A stretch of DNA of 64,000 bases from positions 62,001 to 126,000 of the forward strand of contig DLGJ01000002.1 in NCBI GenBank assembly GCA_002482645.1. Direction: 5' to 3'. The position numbers were made by a program, and so were the translations under genes. Origin of the DNA: Hyphomicrobiaceae bacterium UBA7697. GTDB lineage: Bacteria > Pseudomonadota > Alphaproteobacteria > Rhizobiales > Methyloligellaceae. Below the pieces are notes generated by a model, which worked only from the letters and a program-made list of their open reading frames with translations, searched no databases and was not told the DNA's origin. Below, piece after piece: positions 8,392 through 16,323 of this stretch. Numbering within the stretch: the first letter of the stretch is position 1; every line of letters begins with the position of its first letter.

Positions 8392-8997
8392 ATGGAAAAA
8401 TTCACGACGCTCACGGGCATCGCCGCCCATTTGCCGATGATCAATGTCGACACGGACATGATCATCCCGAAGCAATATCTGAAGACGATCAAGCGCACCG
8501 GCCTTGGCGAAGGCCTGTTTGCCGAGCTGCGCTATGACGAGAACGGCACCAAGGATCCCGATTTCGTGCTCCACCAGGAGCCCTACACGAATGCGCAGAT
8601 CCTGATCGCCGGCGAAAATTTCGGCTGCGGTTCTTCGCGCGAGCACGCGCCCTGGGCCCTGCTCGATTTCGGCTTCCGCTGCATCATCGCGCCGTCCTTC
8701 GCGGACATCTTCTACAACAACTGCTTCAAGAACGGCATTCTGCCCATCGTCCTGCCGCGGAACGAGATCGACAAGCTGATCGACGATGCCGCGCGCGGCG
8801 ACAATGCGCGCCTGACGATCGACCTCGAGGCACAGGAAATTTCCGGCCCCGACGGCGGCAAGATCCATTTCGACGTCGACCCGCACCGCAAGCGTTGCCT
8901 GATCGAAGGGCTCGACGATATCGGCCTGACCATGGAGAAGGCCCCGCATATCGAGGCCTACGAGCAGAAGACGTCCCTGGCGCGCCCCTGGGCCTAG
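8392..8997 (+). CDS. leuD: 3-isopropylmalate dehydratase small subunit
   Basis: LeuD forms the swivelling domain of isopropylmalate isomerase with LeuC. The N-terminus MEKFTTLTGIAAHLPMINVD and the substrate-binding segment GENFGCGSSREHAPWALLD are diagnostic. 201 aa is the normal length. A longer frame extends far upstream, but the ATG at 8392 matches the family and sits behind AGAGG (8381-8385). Confidence 0.96.
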   Translation: MEKFTTLTGIAAHLPMINVDTDMIIPKQYLKTIKRTGLGEGLFAELRYDENGTKDPDFVLHQEPYTNAQILIAGENFGCGSSREHAPWALLDFGFRCIIAPSFADIFYNNCFKNGILPIVLPRNEIDKLIDDAARGDNARLTIDLEAQEISGPDGGKIHFDVDPHRKRCLIEGLDDIGLTMEKAPHIEAYEQKTSLARPWA

Positions 8998-9007
8998 CGA
9001 CGATACC

Positions 9008-9102
9008 GTCATGCCCGGACTTGATCCGGGCATCCACGATTTCTCTGCGAATCGGCCAGACGGGCCAGACGGGAATGGCCGGGCCAATCCCGGCCATGAC
9101 GA
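9008..9102. repeat. paired palindromic intergenic repeat
   Basis: Two strong hairpins flank a 40-base spacer: ATGCCCGG (9011-9018) with CCGGGCAT (9026-9033), and the 9-bp perfect stem ATGGCCGGG (9075-9083) with CCCGGCCAT (9089-9097). The element lies between the converging leuD and the leftward gene at 9130 and could terminate both. It belongs to the same general class as the element at 6160-6256. Confidence 0.7.
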
Positions 9103-9129
9103 CTGCCGGCGGGGTTCGAGCCTACAGTC

Positions 9130-9561
9130 TCACTCGAACGGGATCGGGTCGGTTTCCTGCTCGGCGATGGTTTCGCCGCCACGGGTGACCGTCACCTTCG
9201 CGGTGTATTGGCCCTTGGGCCAGCCGCCCGCTGGAACGCCCGTCTTGCCCGCCATGAGAAGCACGTCCGTGTCGTCCTCGGTGACGTCGCGGAGATTGTG
9301 CACCAAGGACGTGCCGTCCTTTCTCAGATGGACCTCGACATGATCGCCCTTCTTGGCATTGGCCACCCAGCCATAGGCGATGCCGCCCGTATCGTATCGC
9401 GGCACCGGCAGAATCATGCGCTTCATGAGATCGGTCTTGTCGACTTTGCGGTCGGTCAGACCGAGGCTCAAGATCGTCGTCTCCGGTTGCGCATCTTCCG
9501 CGAACGCCAGGCTCGCACCGAGGACGAGCACGAGAAGAGCGAAGGTTACCCTTGTCAGCAT
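9130..9561 (-). CDS. conserved secreted protein of unknown function
   Basis: 143 aa with a signal peptide (MLTRVTFALLVLVLGASLAFA). The mature part is predicted to be mostly beta-strand with a C-terminal Lys/Thr-rich segment (GQYTAKVTVTRGGETIAEQE) recalling an Ig-like sandwich. No catalytic motif or cysteine is seen. It is the only leftward gene between leuD and leuB and is probably monocistronic. Confidence 0.65.
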   Translation of the reverse strand: MLTRVTFALLVLVLGASLAFAEDAQPETTILSLGLTDRKVDKTDLMKRMILPVPRYDTGGIAYGWVANAKKGDHVEVHLRKDGTSLVHNLRDVTEDDTDVLLMAGKTGVPAGGWPKGQYTAKVTVTRGGETIAEQETDPIPFE

Positions 9562-9644
9562 GATCTACTCCCGCTACCCAAAACGCCGCCGGATCGCTTC
9601 CGGCGAAAAGCGGGGAATGCTTAGCACAGGGCGGACGCAACTTC

Positions 9645-10751
9645 ATGGCCTCATTCAAACTCTTACTTCTTCCCGGCGACGGCATTGGCACCGAGGTGAT
9701 GGGCGAGGTGACGCGCCTGATCGACTGGGTGAACGGCACCGGCGCGGCATCCATCGAGACCGAGAGCGACCTTGTGGGCGGCTGCGCCTATGACGCCCAT
9801 GGCGAGGCGATTTCCGAACAGGCGATGGAGACCGCGCACGGCGCGGACGCGGTGATGCTGGGCGCGGTGGGCGGCCCCAAATGGGACGGCGTCCCCTACG
9901 ACAAGCGGCCGGAGGCCGGTCTCCTGCGTCTGCGCAAGGACCTCCAGCTCTTCGCGAACTTGCGGCCCGCGATCTGCTATCCGGCGCTGGCCGATGCCTC
10001 TTCCTTGAAGAGAGAGCTGGTGGAAGGCCTCGACATCATGATCGTGCGCGAACTGACCGGCGGCGTCTATTTCGGCGAACCCAAGGAAATCACCGATCTC
10101 GGCAACGGCCAGAAGCGCGCCGTCGATACGCAGGTCTACGAAACCTACGAAATCGAACGCATCGCCGACGTGGCCTTCGACATGGCCCGGAAGCGCGGCA
10201 ACCTCGTGCATTCCGCCGAGAAGCGCAACGTCATGAAGACGGGCGTCTTGTGGAACGAGGTCGTCACGCAGGTGCATCAGGACCGCTACGCCGACGTGAA
10301 GCTCGAGCACATTCTGGCCGATAACTGCGCCATGCAGCTCGTGCGTGCGCCGAAGCAGTTCGACGTGATCGTGACCGACAATCTGTTCGGCGACGTGCTG
10401 TCCGACGAAGCGGCCATGGCCACCGGGTCGCTGGGCATGCTGCCGTCGGCCTCGCTCGGCGCGGCGGACGAAAGCGGCAAGCGTCCGGCCATGTACGAGC
10501 CCGTGCACGGTTCGGCCCCCGATATCGCCGGACAGAACAAGGCAAACCCCATCGCCACCATTGCCAGCTTCGCCATGTGTCTGCGCTACTCGTTCGATCA
10601 GGGCGAGCTTGCCGACAGGATCGAGACGGCCATCGCGAACGTGCTCGACCAGGGCATCCGCACGGGCGACATCGCCCAAGAGGGCTGCAAGATCGTGGGA
10701 ACGCGCGAGATGGGCGATGCCGTCCTCGCGTCGCTAAACCGCGGCGGTTAG
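9645..10751 (+). CDS. leuB: 3-isopropylmalate dehydrogenase
   Basis: LeuB catalyses the NAD-dependent oxidative decarboxylation of 3-isopropylmalate. Motifs include LLPGDGIGTEVM at the N-terminus, GAVGGPKWD, and the cofactor/metal region DNLFGDVLSDEAAMATGSLG. Length 368 aa is standard. It completes the leuC-leuD-leuB set in this neighbourhood, though the three are not in one tight operon. The next gene begins only five bases after its stop. Confidence 0.97.
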   Translation: MASFKLLLLPGDGIGTEVMGEVTRLIDWVNGTGAASIETESDLVGGCAYDAHGEAISEQAMETAHGADAVMLGAVGGPKWDGVPYDKRPEAGLLRLRKDLQLFANLRPAICYPALADASSLKRELVEGLDIMIVRELTGGVYFGEPKEITDLGNGQKRAVDTQVYETYEIERIADVAFDMARKRGNLVHSAEKRNVMKTGVLWNEVVTQVHQDRYADVKLEHILADNCAMQLVRAPKQFDVIVTDNLFGDVLSDEAAMATGSLGMLPSASLGAADESGKRPAMYEPVHGSAPDIAGQNKANPIATIASFAMCLRYSFDQGELADRIETAIANVLDQGIRTGDIAQEGCKIVGTREMGDAVLASLNRGG

Positions 10752-10756
10752 GACGC

Positions 10757-11584
10757 ATGAAACACGCGTTCGGATGGGTGCCGCTGGGCCTGATCCTGTT
10801 CGTGTCGGCCGTCCCCGCCTGGGCGGCCAGCGAGCCGCAACACATGGCCCAAGCCGAATCGGCGTCTGCGGAAAACAACGCGACGGACGCGACGGAGCCT
10901 GAGCCCGTGTCTCCGTCCGCCATGGACGAGGACACCCCGGAGTCCGAAGAGACGGATCTTGGCACGCCGGAACACGAAGTCACGGGCGCCGGAACGCCCG
11001 ATCTCGGTCCGCAAGTCAGCTCGAAAGTCGAGTTGACGCCGGAAGAGAAGGCGGAGAAGGAAACCCGCAAGGCCTGCAAGATCGAGATCTGCGACGTCGT
11101 CGCCACCCGCGAGCCGCTCGGCCCCGATATCGACTGCGACATCAAGAAGACCTGGCGTGCCGGGGACCTCACCAAAATGCTCGGGGATCGGATCGGCTGG
11201 CCCTGGGGCAACGCCGTGTGCCGGTCGGCGTTGACGCTGGAGCGGGCGGCGCTCGCCGAAGCCATGCGGGCACCGAAGGCCACAATCAGGATGGAACGGC
11301 AGACCGTGTCTTGCGCGCTCCGGCGGGAGGGCGCCGAGCCCTACGTGGTCGAGGCGGAGCTCTCACCGGACGTGACCTTCGAAAACGGCAAGGCCGTCTC
11401 GGCAACGGTCAATTGGGGCGACGTCTCGGCCCCCCTGGCGATCTACCCCATCCTTTACGCTGGCACGGGCCTCGACAACCAATCCAACCTGCTGGGACCG
11501 GCGGTGGTGAAAATGGTCAATGCCTTCACCGCCAAGAGCTGTGCCGGCGTGAGGGACGAGCTACCGGGCCGGCGGGTCAACTAG
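10757..11584 (+). CDS. conserved exported protein of unknown function
   Basis: 275 aa. Signal peptide MKHAFGWVPLGLILFVSAVPAWA, then an acidic, Pro/Ser/Thr/Glu-rich linker (about residues 25-95), then a folded domain with conserved-looking cysteines in RKACKIEICDV, DIDCDIKKTW, NAVCRS, VSCALRR and KSCAGV, probably disulfide-bonded in the periplasm. Not recognised. It directly follows leuB and is probably transcribed with it. Confidence 0.68.
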   Translation: MKHAFGWVPLGLILFVSAVPAWAASEPQHMAQAESASAENNATDATEPEPVSPSAMDEDTPESEETDLGTPEHEVTGAGTPDLGPQVSSKVELTPEEKAEKETRKACKIEICDVVATREPLGPDIDCDIKKTWRAGDLTKMLGDRIGWPWGNAVCRSALTLERAALAEAMRAPKATIRMERQTVSCALRREGAEPYVVEAELSPDVTFENGKAVSATVNWGDVSAPLAIYPILYAGTGLDNQSNLLGPAVVKMVNAFTAKSCAGVRDELPGRRVN

Positions 11585-11697
11585 GCCAGGTGCCCCCAAA
11601 CCAGCGGCGTCTTTACTTTGGCCGCGCCTTCCCATACATCCGCCGAAACAGCGCCTTCGCGCGGCGATAGGCGCACGCCGTTATCAGGAGTACCGGA

Positions 11698-12723
11698 ATG
11701 GGCTACAAAGTCGCCGTCATCGGCGCGACCGGCAATGTCGGGCGCGAGATGCTGAACATCCTCGAAGAGCGGGAGTTCCCGGCCGACGAGGTCTATCCCA
11801 TCGCCTCGCGCCGCTCGATCGGCACGGAGGTCTCGTTCGGCGATGCACGTCTGAAATGCCGCGACCTGGAGACTTTCGACTTCTCCGGCGTCGACTTCGC
11901 CCTGATGTCCGCCGGTTCGTCGATCTCCAAGGAATGGTCGCCCCGGATCGGCGCGACGGGCTGCGTCGTCATCGACAATTCCTCGTGCTGGCGCTACGAC
12001 GCGGACGTGCCGCTGATCGTGCCGGAAGTGAATCCGGACGCGATCTCCGGCTTCGCCAAGAAGAACATCATCGCCAATCCGAACTGCTCGACGGCGCAGC
12101 TCGTCGTGGTCCTCAAGCCGCTGCACGATGCGGCCAGGATCAAGCGCGTGGTCTGCTCGACCTATCAGTCCGTGTCCGGCGCCGGCAAGGAAGCGATGGA
12201 CGAGCTGTGGAACCAGACCAAGGGCATCTTCGTCACCGATCCGCCCTCGCCCGAGAAGTTCACCAAGCAGATCGCCTTCAACGTCATTCCCCATATCGAC
12301 GTGTTCCTCGACGACGGTTCGACCAAGGAAGAGTGGAAGATGGTCGCCGAGACGAAGAAGATTCTCGATCCCAAGATCAAGCTGACCGCGACGTGCGTCC
12401 GCGTGCCCGTGTTCGTCGGCCACGCGGAGGCGGTGAATATCGAGTTCGAGAATCCGCTCAGCGCAGAGGAAGCGCGCGAGGTCCTGCGCGAAGCACCGGG
12501 CGTGCTCGTGGTCGACAAGCGCGAGGACGGCGGCTACGTGACGCCGGTCGAGTGCGTCGGCGACTACGCAACGTTCGTGAGCCGCGTTCGCGACGACCAG
12601 ACCATCGACAATGGCCTCACGCTTTGGTGCGTGTCCGACAATCTGCGCAAAGGCGCGGCCTTGAACACGATCCAGATCGCCGAGACCATGATCGAACGGG
12701 ACATGCTGAAGAAGGCGGCCTAG
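11698..12723 (+). CDS. asd: aspartate-semialdehyde dehydrogenase
   Basis: Asd reduces aspartyl phosphate to aspartate semialdehyde, the branch point to lysine/diaminopimelate, threonine and methionine. The NADP site is GATGNVGREMLNIL; the catalytic cysteine is in NPNCSTAQLVVVL; the QSVSGAGKEAMDEL segment is conserved. 341 aa is normal. The Shine-Dalgarno CAGGAG lies at 11685-11690. Confidence 0.97.
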   Translation: MGYKVAVIGATGNVGREMLNILEEREFPADEVYPIASRRSIGTEVSFGDARLKCRDLETFDFSGVDFALMSAGSSISKEWSPRIGATGCVVIDNSSCWRYDADVPLIVPEVNPDAISGFAKKNIIANPNCSTAQLVVVLKPLHDAARIKRVVCSTYQSVSGAGKEAMDELWNQTKGIFVTDPPSPEKFTKQIAFNVIPHIDVFLDDGSTKEEWKMVAETKKILDPKIKLTATCVRVPVFVGHAEAVNIEFENPLSAEEAREVLREAPGVLVVDKREDGGYVTPVECVGDYATFVSRVRDDQTIDNGLTLWCVSDNLRKGAALNTIQIAETMIERDMLKKAA

Positions 12724-12768
12724 CGGGCCGCCCACCTTCGGACGCGAACCGCACCCATCCTTGACGCG

Positions 12769-13407
12769 TTACGCGTCGTCCTGTTCGGGCAACTGGGCGA
12801 ACCGGTCCGTTTTTGCATCGAGGGCCAACACGACACCGCTGCCGATGTCGAAATGCAGCGCGTGCAGCGTGAGCAGCCCCTCGGCCTCGCGTTCGCGCAG
12901 CGCATCGAACGTGCGCAAATTCGCCAGGGACTGGCGCACGCCCGCAAGCTCGAAAGCCGTCTCCCGGCCGAACTCCTGCTCGTCCTGGTCCTTCACTTCG
13001 AGCCCATCGAGTTGCGTCAGCCAGGTTCCGATGAAGTTCGTGTCGTCGGTCTTCCCTTTCAGCTTCTCGCGATAGGCGGCAATCCCGCCACAATGCGAAT
13101 GGCCGAGTATGATGATATTGGGGACCTTGAGCACCATGGCCGCGTACTCGACGGCCGCGCTGGTGCCGTGAAAGCGGCCATCCGGCTCGAAGGGCGGCAC
13201 CAGGTTGGCGACGTTCCGGACGATGAAGAGATCGCCGGGACCGGCATCGAAGATCGCCGAGACGTCAACGCGCGAATCGCAACAGGCAATGACAAGCGCC
13301 GTCGGCGCCTGTCCCAACGAGGCCAGTTGCTCGTAGCGCCCCTTATCCGCGGAATGGTTCTCCCGCCGGAAACGCCAATATCCATCTAGAAGTGTTTTCG
13401 AGAGCAC
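12769..13407 (-). CDS. beta-class carbonic anhydrase
   Basis: Interconverts CO2 and bicarbonate. The zinc ligands and catalytic dyad are visible: CCDSRVD (Cys, Asp, Arg) and HSHCGGI (His, Cys). I chose GTG at 13407 because it follows a strong AAAGGGA Shine-Dalgarno and gives the natural N-terminus LSKTLLDGYWRFRREN; the frame extends upstream to 13482 without a plausible site. 212 aa is typical. In a methylotroph it could supply bicarbonate for carboxylases of the serine and ethylmalonyl-CoA cycles; that role is inference. Confidence 0.9.
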   Translation of the reverse strand: MLSKTLLDGYWRFRRENHSADKGRYEQLASLGQAPTALVIACCDSRVDVSAIFDAGPGDLFIVRNVANLVPPFEPDGRFHGTSAAVEYAAMVLKVPNIIILGHSHCGGIAAYREKLKGKTDDTNFIGTWLTQLDGLEVKDQDEQEFGRETAFELAGVRQSLANLRTFDALREREAEGLLTLHALHFDIGSGVVLALDAKTDRFAQLPEQDDA

Positions 13408-13630
13408 GGCTGTCCCTTTGAATGAATTGCATGAGGCGCCCACGTTCCATTGACGTTGAACAACCGCTCTCCCTCCGAGCACAAATAGATATTTCCTATC
13501 GAAGGCTCGGCCAGAAGCATCCGGATGGCGCGCGTCACTATGACAGACAGCGCTCTTGCGATGAGCTCAAAGCGCGTTCAGACTACCCGTCAACAAGCCA
13601 AAATGCGCGAAACGGTGGGGGAGCGGAACA

Positions 13631-14965
13631 ATGACGACAGCAGCATCCGTGGATTCCGGCGGGCTATTCGGCTGGCTCGACCGGGCGCACACCGTCGCGA
13701 AGCCTGGTTTCAGCCGATGGCTGGTGCCGCCCGCGGCACTTTGCGTCCATCTTTGTATCGGCCAGGTCTACGCCTTCAGCGTCTTCAACCTGCCGATGAC
13801 GAAGCTGATCGGCATCACTGAATCCGCTCCCGACGACTGGAAGCTGACGCAGCTTGGCTGGATCTTCTCTATCGCGATCGTCTTTCTCGGACTGGCGGCG
13901 GCCTTCACCGGCACCTGGCTCGACCGGGTGGGGCCACGCCGGGCGATGTTCACCGCCGCCCTCTGTTTCGGCGGCGGTTTTTTGATATCGGCCCTGGGCG
14001 TTCACCTGCATCAGCTTTGGCTCATCTATCTCGGCTACGGCGTGCTCGGCGGCTGCGGCCTCGGCCTCGGATATATCTCGCCGGTGAAGACACTCATCAC
14101 CTGGTTTCCGGACCGGCCCGGCATGGCGACGGGTCTTGCCATCATGGGATTCGGCGGCGGCGCCATGATTGCCTCGCCCTTGTCGGTCTGGCTGATGCAG
14201 TATTTCGCGACCCCGACCGACAAGGGCGTCGCCGCCACCTTCGTCACGCTCGGGATCATCTATCTCGTGTTCATGATGATCGGCGCCGCGCTCGTGCGCG
14301 TTCCGCCGAACGGCTGGCTGCCGGAAGGCTATGTGCCGCCCGCGCAGCCGAAAAAATTCGTGACGACCGCCCATGTCCATGTGGACGAGGCGCTGAGAAC
14401 CAAGCAGTTCTACCTCCTCTGGGGCGTTCTGTGCTTGAACGTGACGGCCGGCATCGGCGTGCTCAGTCAAGCCTCGGCCATGAGCCAGGAGATGTTTCCG
14501 GGGCAGATCACGGCCGCCGCCGCGGCGGGATTTGTCGGCCTGCTCAGCATCTTCAACATGGCCGGGCGCTTCTTCTGGGCCTCGGCGTCGGACTATATCG
14601 GGCGGCGCAACACCTACATGATCTACTTCGCCCTCGGCGTGGTGCTCTATGCCATCGTGCCCTGGACTGGACGGATCGACTCGATCGTCCTGTTCGTCGC
14701 GTGCTATGCGGTGATCCTCTCCATGTATGGCGGCGGGTTCTCCACGATCCCGGCCTATCTCAGGGACATTTTCGGAACGCGCTATGTCGGGGCGATCCAC
14801 GGGCGCCTGTTGACGGCCTGGTCGGCAGCCGGTGTGTTCGGGCCCGTGCTGGTGAACTATATCCGCGAATATCAGCTCAATCACGGTGTGCCGAAAGCGG
14901 ACGCCTATTCCGTCACCATGTACATCATGGCGGGGCTGCTGTTCGTGGGATTCATCCTGAACTGA
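13631..14965 (+). CDS. OFA-family (oxalate/formate antiporter-like) MFS transporter, ends at an in-frame TGA
   Basis: 444 aa, about twelve membrane helices, with the OFA signature near the N-terminus (CVHLCIGQVYAFSVFN) and the MFS loop motif after helix 2 (WLDRVGPRRAMF). OFA carriers move small monocarboxylates or dicarboxylates such as formate and oxalate. The TGA at 14963-14965 falls within the expected C-terminal tail: the same frame continues to 15034 with residues that match the family ending. So the annotated end may be a premature stop, a sequencing error or a readthrough site. The start has GGGGGAG upstream at 13616-13622. Confidence 0.9.
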   Translation: MTTAASVDSGGLFGWLDRAHTVAKPGFSRWLVPPAALCVHLCIGQVYAFSVFNLPMTKLIGITESAPDDWKLTQLGWIFSIAIVFLGLAAAFTGTWLDRVGPRRAMFTAALCFGGGFLISALGVHLHQLWLIYLGYGVLGGCGLGLGYISPVKTLITWFPDRPGMATGLAIMGFGGGAMIASPLSVWLMQYFATPTDKGVAATFVTLGIIYLVFMMIGAALVRVPPNGWLPEGYVPPAQPKKFVTTAHVHVDEALRTKQFYLLWGVLCLNVTAGIGVLSQASAMSQEMFPGQITAAAAAGFVGLLSIFNMAGRFFWASASDYIGRRNTYMIYFALGVVLYAIVPWTGRIDSIVLFVACYAVILSMYGGGFSTIPAYLRDIFGTRYVGAIHGRLLTAWSAAGVFGPVLVNYIREYQLNHGVPKADAYSVTMYIMAGLLFVGFILN

Positions 14966-15034
14966 CTGATGACGCCGGTGCATGAGAAGCACCACATGAC
15001 CGACGAAGAACTCAAGGCGTCGATGGAGGCATAA
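14966..15034 (+). other. in-frame continuation of the OFA transporter after TGA
   Basis: Directly after TGA 14963-14965 the same frame stays open for 22 codons (LMTPVHEKHHMTDEELKASM, then EA) and ends in TAA at 15032-15034. From memory, OFA transporters end in segments like N-L-L-V-x-P-V-x-E-K-x-x-M-T-x-E-E-L, so this aligns residue for residue, with TGA standing where Leu is expected; one base change (TTA to TGA) would explain it. The TAA overlaps the ATG of the small-subunit gene, the arrangement expected if the long form is the ancestral product. Confidence 0.7.
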
Positions 15035-15171
15035 TGAGCGAAACCACCCACCACGAGACCGTCTCGGGGGCCAACAAGGTCAAGCTGGTTTTAGCCTGGA
15101 CGCTGGTCGGCGTTCCGCTCTGTTGGGGCATCTTCAACACACTGACCAAAGCGGCGCTGCTGTTTCAATAG
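15034..15171 (+). CDS. small membrane protein, OFA/MFS transporter small subunit
   Basis: 45 aa, single transmembrane helix (VKLVLAWTLVGVPLCWGIFN) after a hydrophilic His-rich N-terminus. It matches the single-helix accessory proteins encoded directly downstream of OFA-type MFS genes in proteobacteria. The start overlaps the stop of the extended transporter frame (TAATG), so translation should be coupled to readthrough of that tail. GGAGG at 15024-15028 serves as ribosome binding site. Confidence 0.75.
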   Translation: MSETTHHETVSGANKVKLVLAWTLVGVPLCWGIFNTLTKAALLFQ

Positions 15172-15343
15172 CCTGCGGAATTCGTCAGACGACCCTGAGA
15201 GTCCGGCCGGCGAAACACGTCAATCCGTTGTTTTTACGAGGTTGTTTTTGTCATGCGCTGTTAATGTTCGAGTCATGCGGTTCTCATCCGCGATCGCCAT
15301 TATCTAGGGACGACGTTCACTGAACGAACCGAAGGAGACGACC

Positions 15344-15433
15344 ATGAAAGAGTGGCTGAAGCCTGAGATCACCGAGTCCGAAGCCGGTATGGAAGTGACT
15401 TCCTACCTGCCTGCAGAGCTCGACCGCGCTTAA
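15344..15433 (+). CDS. pqqA: PqqA, pyrroloquinoline quinone precursor peptide, copy 1
   Basis: 29 aa peptide starting MKEWLKPEITESEAG. The core is E17-V-T-S-Y21, the ExxxY motif whose Glu and Tyr side chains are cross-linked by PqqE and become PQQ. The sequence MEVTSY followed by an acidic tail, and the 29 aa length, closely resemble the methylotroph (Methylobacterium) PqqA type. Shine-Dalgarno GGAGA lies at 15333-15337. pqqB-E are not nearby. PQQ is the cofactor of methanol dehydrogenases. A dedicated terminator follows. Confidence 0.85.
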   Translation: MKEWLKPEITESEAGMEVTSYLPAELDRA

Positions 15434-15462
15434 TTCGCGCTGATCTAGCAAGTTTTTTCGAG

Positions 15463-15499
15463 AATGGCGGTCCTAGCGATTTGCGGGGCCGCCATTTTT
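15463..15499 (+). terminator. Rho-independent terminator of pqqA copy 1
   Basis: Stem AATGGCGG (15463-15470) and CCGCCATT (15489-15496), followed by TTT. The 18-base loop is almost identical to that of the second copy, as is the preceding GATCTAGCAAGTTTTT segment. Confidence 0.85.
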
Positions 15500-15645
15500 G
15501 TATGCATCGGCTTATATGCATTGCCTGTGGCCCGCGTTGCCCGCGACTGATCGTTTGGCGTTCAGATCGTTTTCATGGATGCGTCATGCGCCGCTCATCC
15601 GAAATGCCGCATCCTAGGATCATCGTGAAACGAAAGGAGACGACC

Positions 15646-15735
15646 ATGAAAGAATGGCTGAAGCCCGAGATCACCGAGTCCGAAGCCGGTATGGAAGTGA
15701 CTTCCTACCTGCCTGCGGAGCTCGACCGCGCCTAA
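15646..15735 (+). CDS. pqqA: PqqA, pyrroloquinoline quinone precursor peptide, copy 2
   Basis: Encodes exactly the same 29 residues as the copy 302 bases upstream; the only coding differences are four synonymous third-position changes (codons 3, 7, 24, 29). The ribosome-binding segment AAAGGAGACGACC and the 3' region are also shared, whereas sequence further upstream has diverged apart from a block near GTCATGCG...CTCATCCG. Silent-only divergence implies selection on the peptide. Being a separate transcription unit, it may add precursor dosage or respond to a different signal. Confidence 0.85.
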   Translation: MKEWLKPEITESEAGMEVTSYLPAELDRA

Positions 15736-15761
15736 TCCGCGCCGATCTAGCAAGTTTTTCG

Positions 15762-15800
15762 AAAATGGCGGTCCCAGCGATTTGCGGGGCCGCCATTTTT
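15762..15800 (+). terminator. Rho-independent terminator of pqqA copy 2
   Basis: Perfect 10-bp stem AAAATGGCGG (15762-15771) / CCGCCATTTT (15790-15799) ending in a T run. Near-identical in loop and flanks to the terminator of copy 1. Confidence 0.87.
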
Positions 15801-15984
15801 GTATGCATGGCCTCCATGCAGGCCGCGACGCATCGGGCCAGGCGCCGGACAATCGACCGGCAAGCGGGGGTGACAGCCCGCCGTCCTGAAACTATGGTCC
15901 GGCCTCCCAGGCGGCTGTCCGCGCGCTTGGGAGACCGCCATCCCCTGGCGCCGAAGATTCTGCCGCCACAAGAGGTTCGACTCG

Positions 15985-16323
15985 ATGTCCTTCGTCCCTA
16001 CGTCCTGGGCCTATCTGGTGCTCGCCGGCCTGTTCGAGGTTGGCTTTGCCTCGTCGCTGAAGCTGACGAACGGTTTTACGCGGCCCTGGCCGACCCTGGC
16101 ATTCGCGGTTTGCATCGTCTTGAGCTTCATCTTCCTCAATAAGGCTCTCAAGGATATTCCTGTCGGAACCGCCTATGCTATCTGGACTGGCATCGGCGCC
16201 GCCGGTACGGCCGCGGTCGGCATTCTTTTCTACAAGGAGCCGGCCACGGCCTTGCGGCTCTTCTTCATCGCCACACTGATCGGCTCCATCATCGGATTGA
16301 AAATCGCAACACCGACGCAATGA
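15985..16323 (+). CDS. SMR-family transporter, SugE/Gdx-like
   Basis: 112 aa, four transmembrane helices, small multidrug resistance fold that works as a dual-topology dimer. The membrane glutamate in GLFEVGFASSLK is the conserved proton/substrate site, and GTAYAIWTGIGAAGTA is the SMR signature. Sequence style is closer to SugE/Gdx (guanidinium exporter) than to EmrE, but I see no guanidine riboswitch upstream. Its TGA overlaps the ATG of the mesaconyl-CoA hydratase gene, so the two are translationally coupled. Confidence 0.82.
   Translation: MSFVPTSWAYLVLAGLFEVGFASSLKLTNGFTRPWPTLAFAVCIVLSFIFLNKALKDIPVGTAYAIWTGIGAAGTAAVGILFYKEPATALRLFFIATLIGSIIGLKIATPTQ

Noticed and set aside
14963..14965. 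selenocysteine at the TGA in the OFA transporter
   Set aside because: Selenocysteine in a transporter tail is unprecedented to my knowledge and I see no convincing SECIS-like hairpin right after the codon; mutation, error or readthrough fit better.
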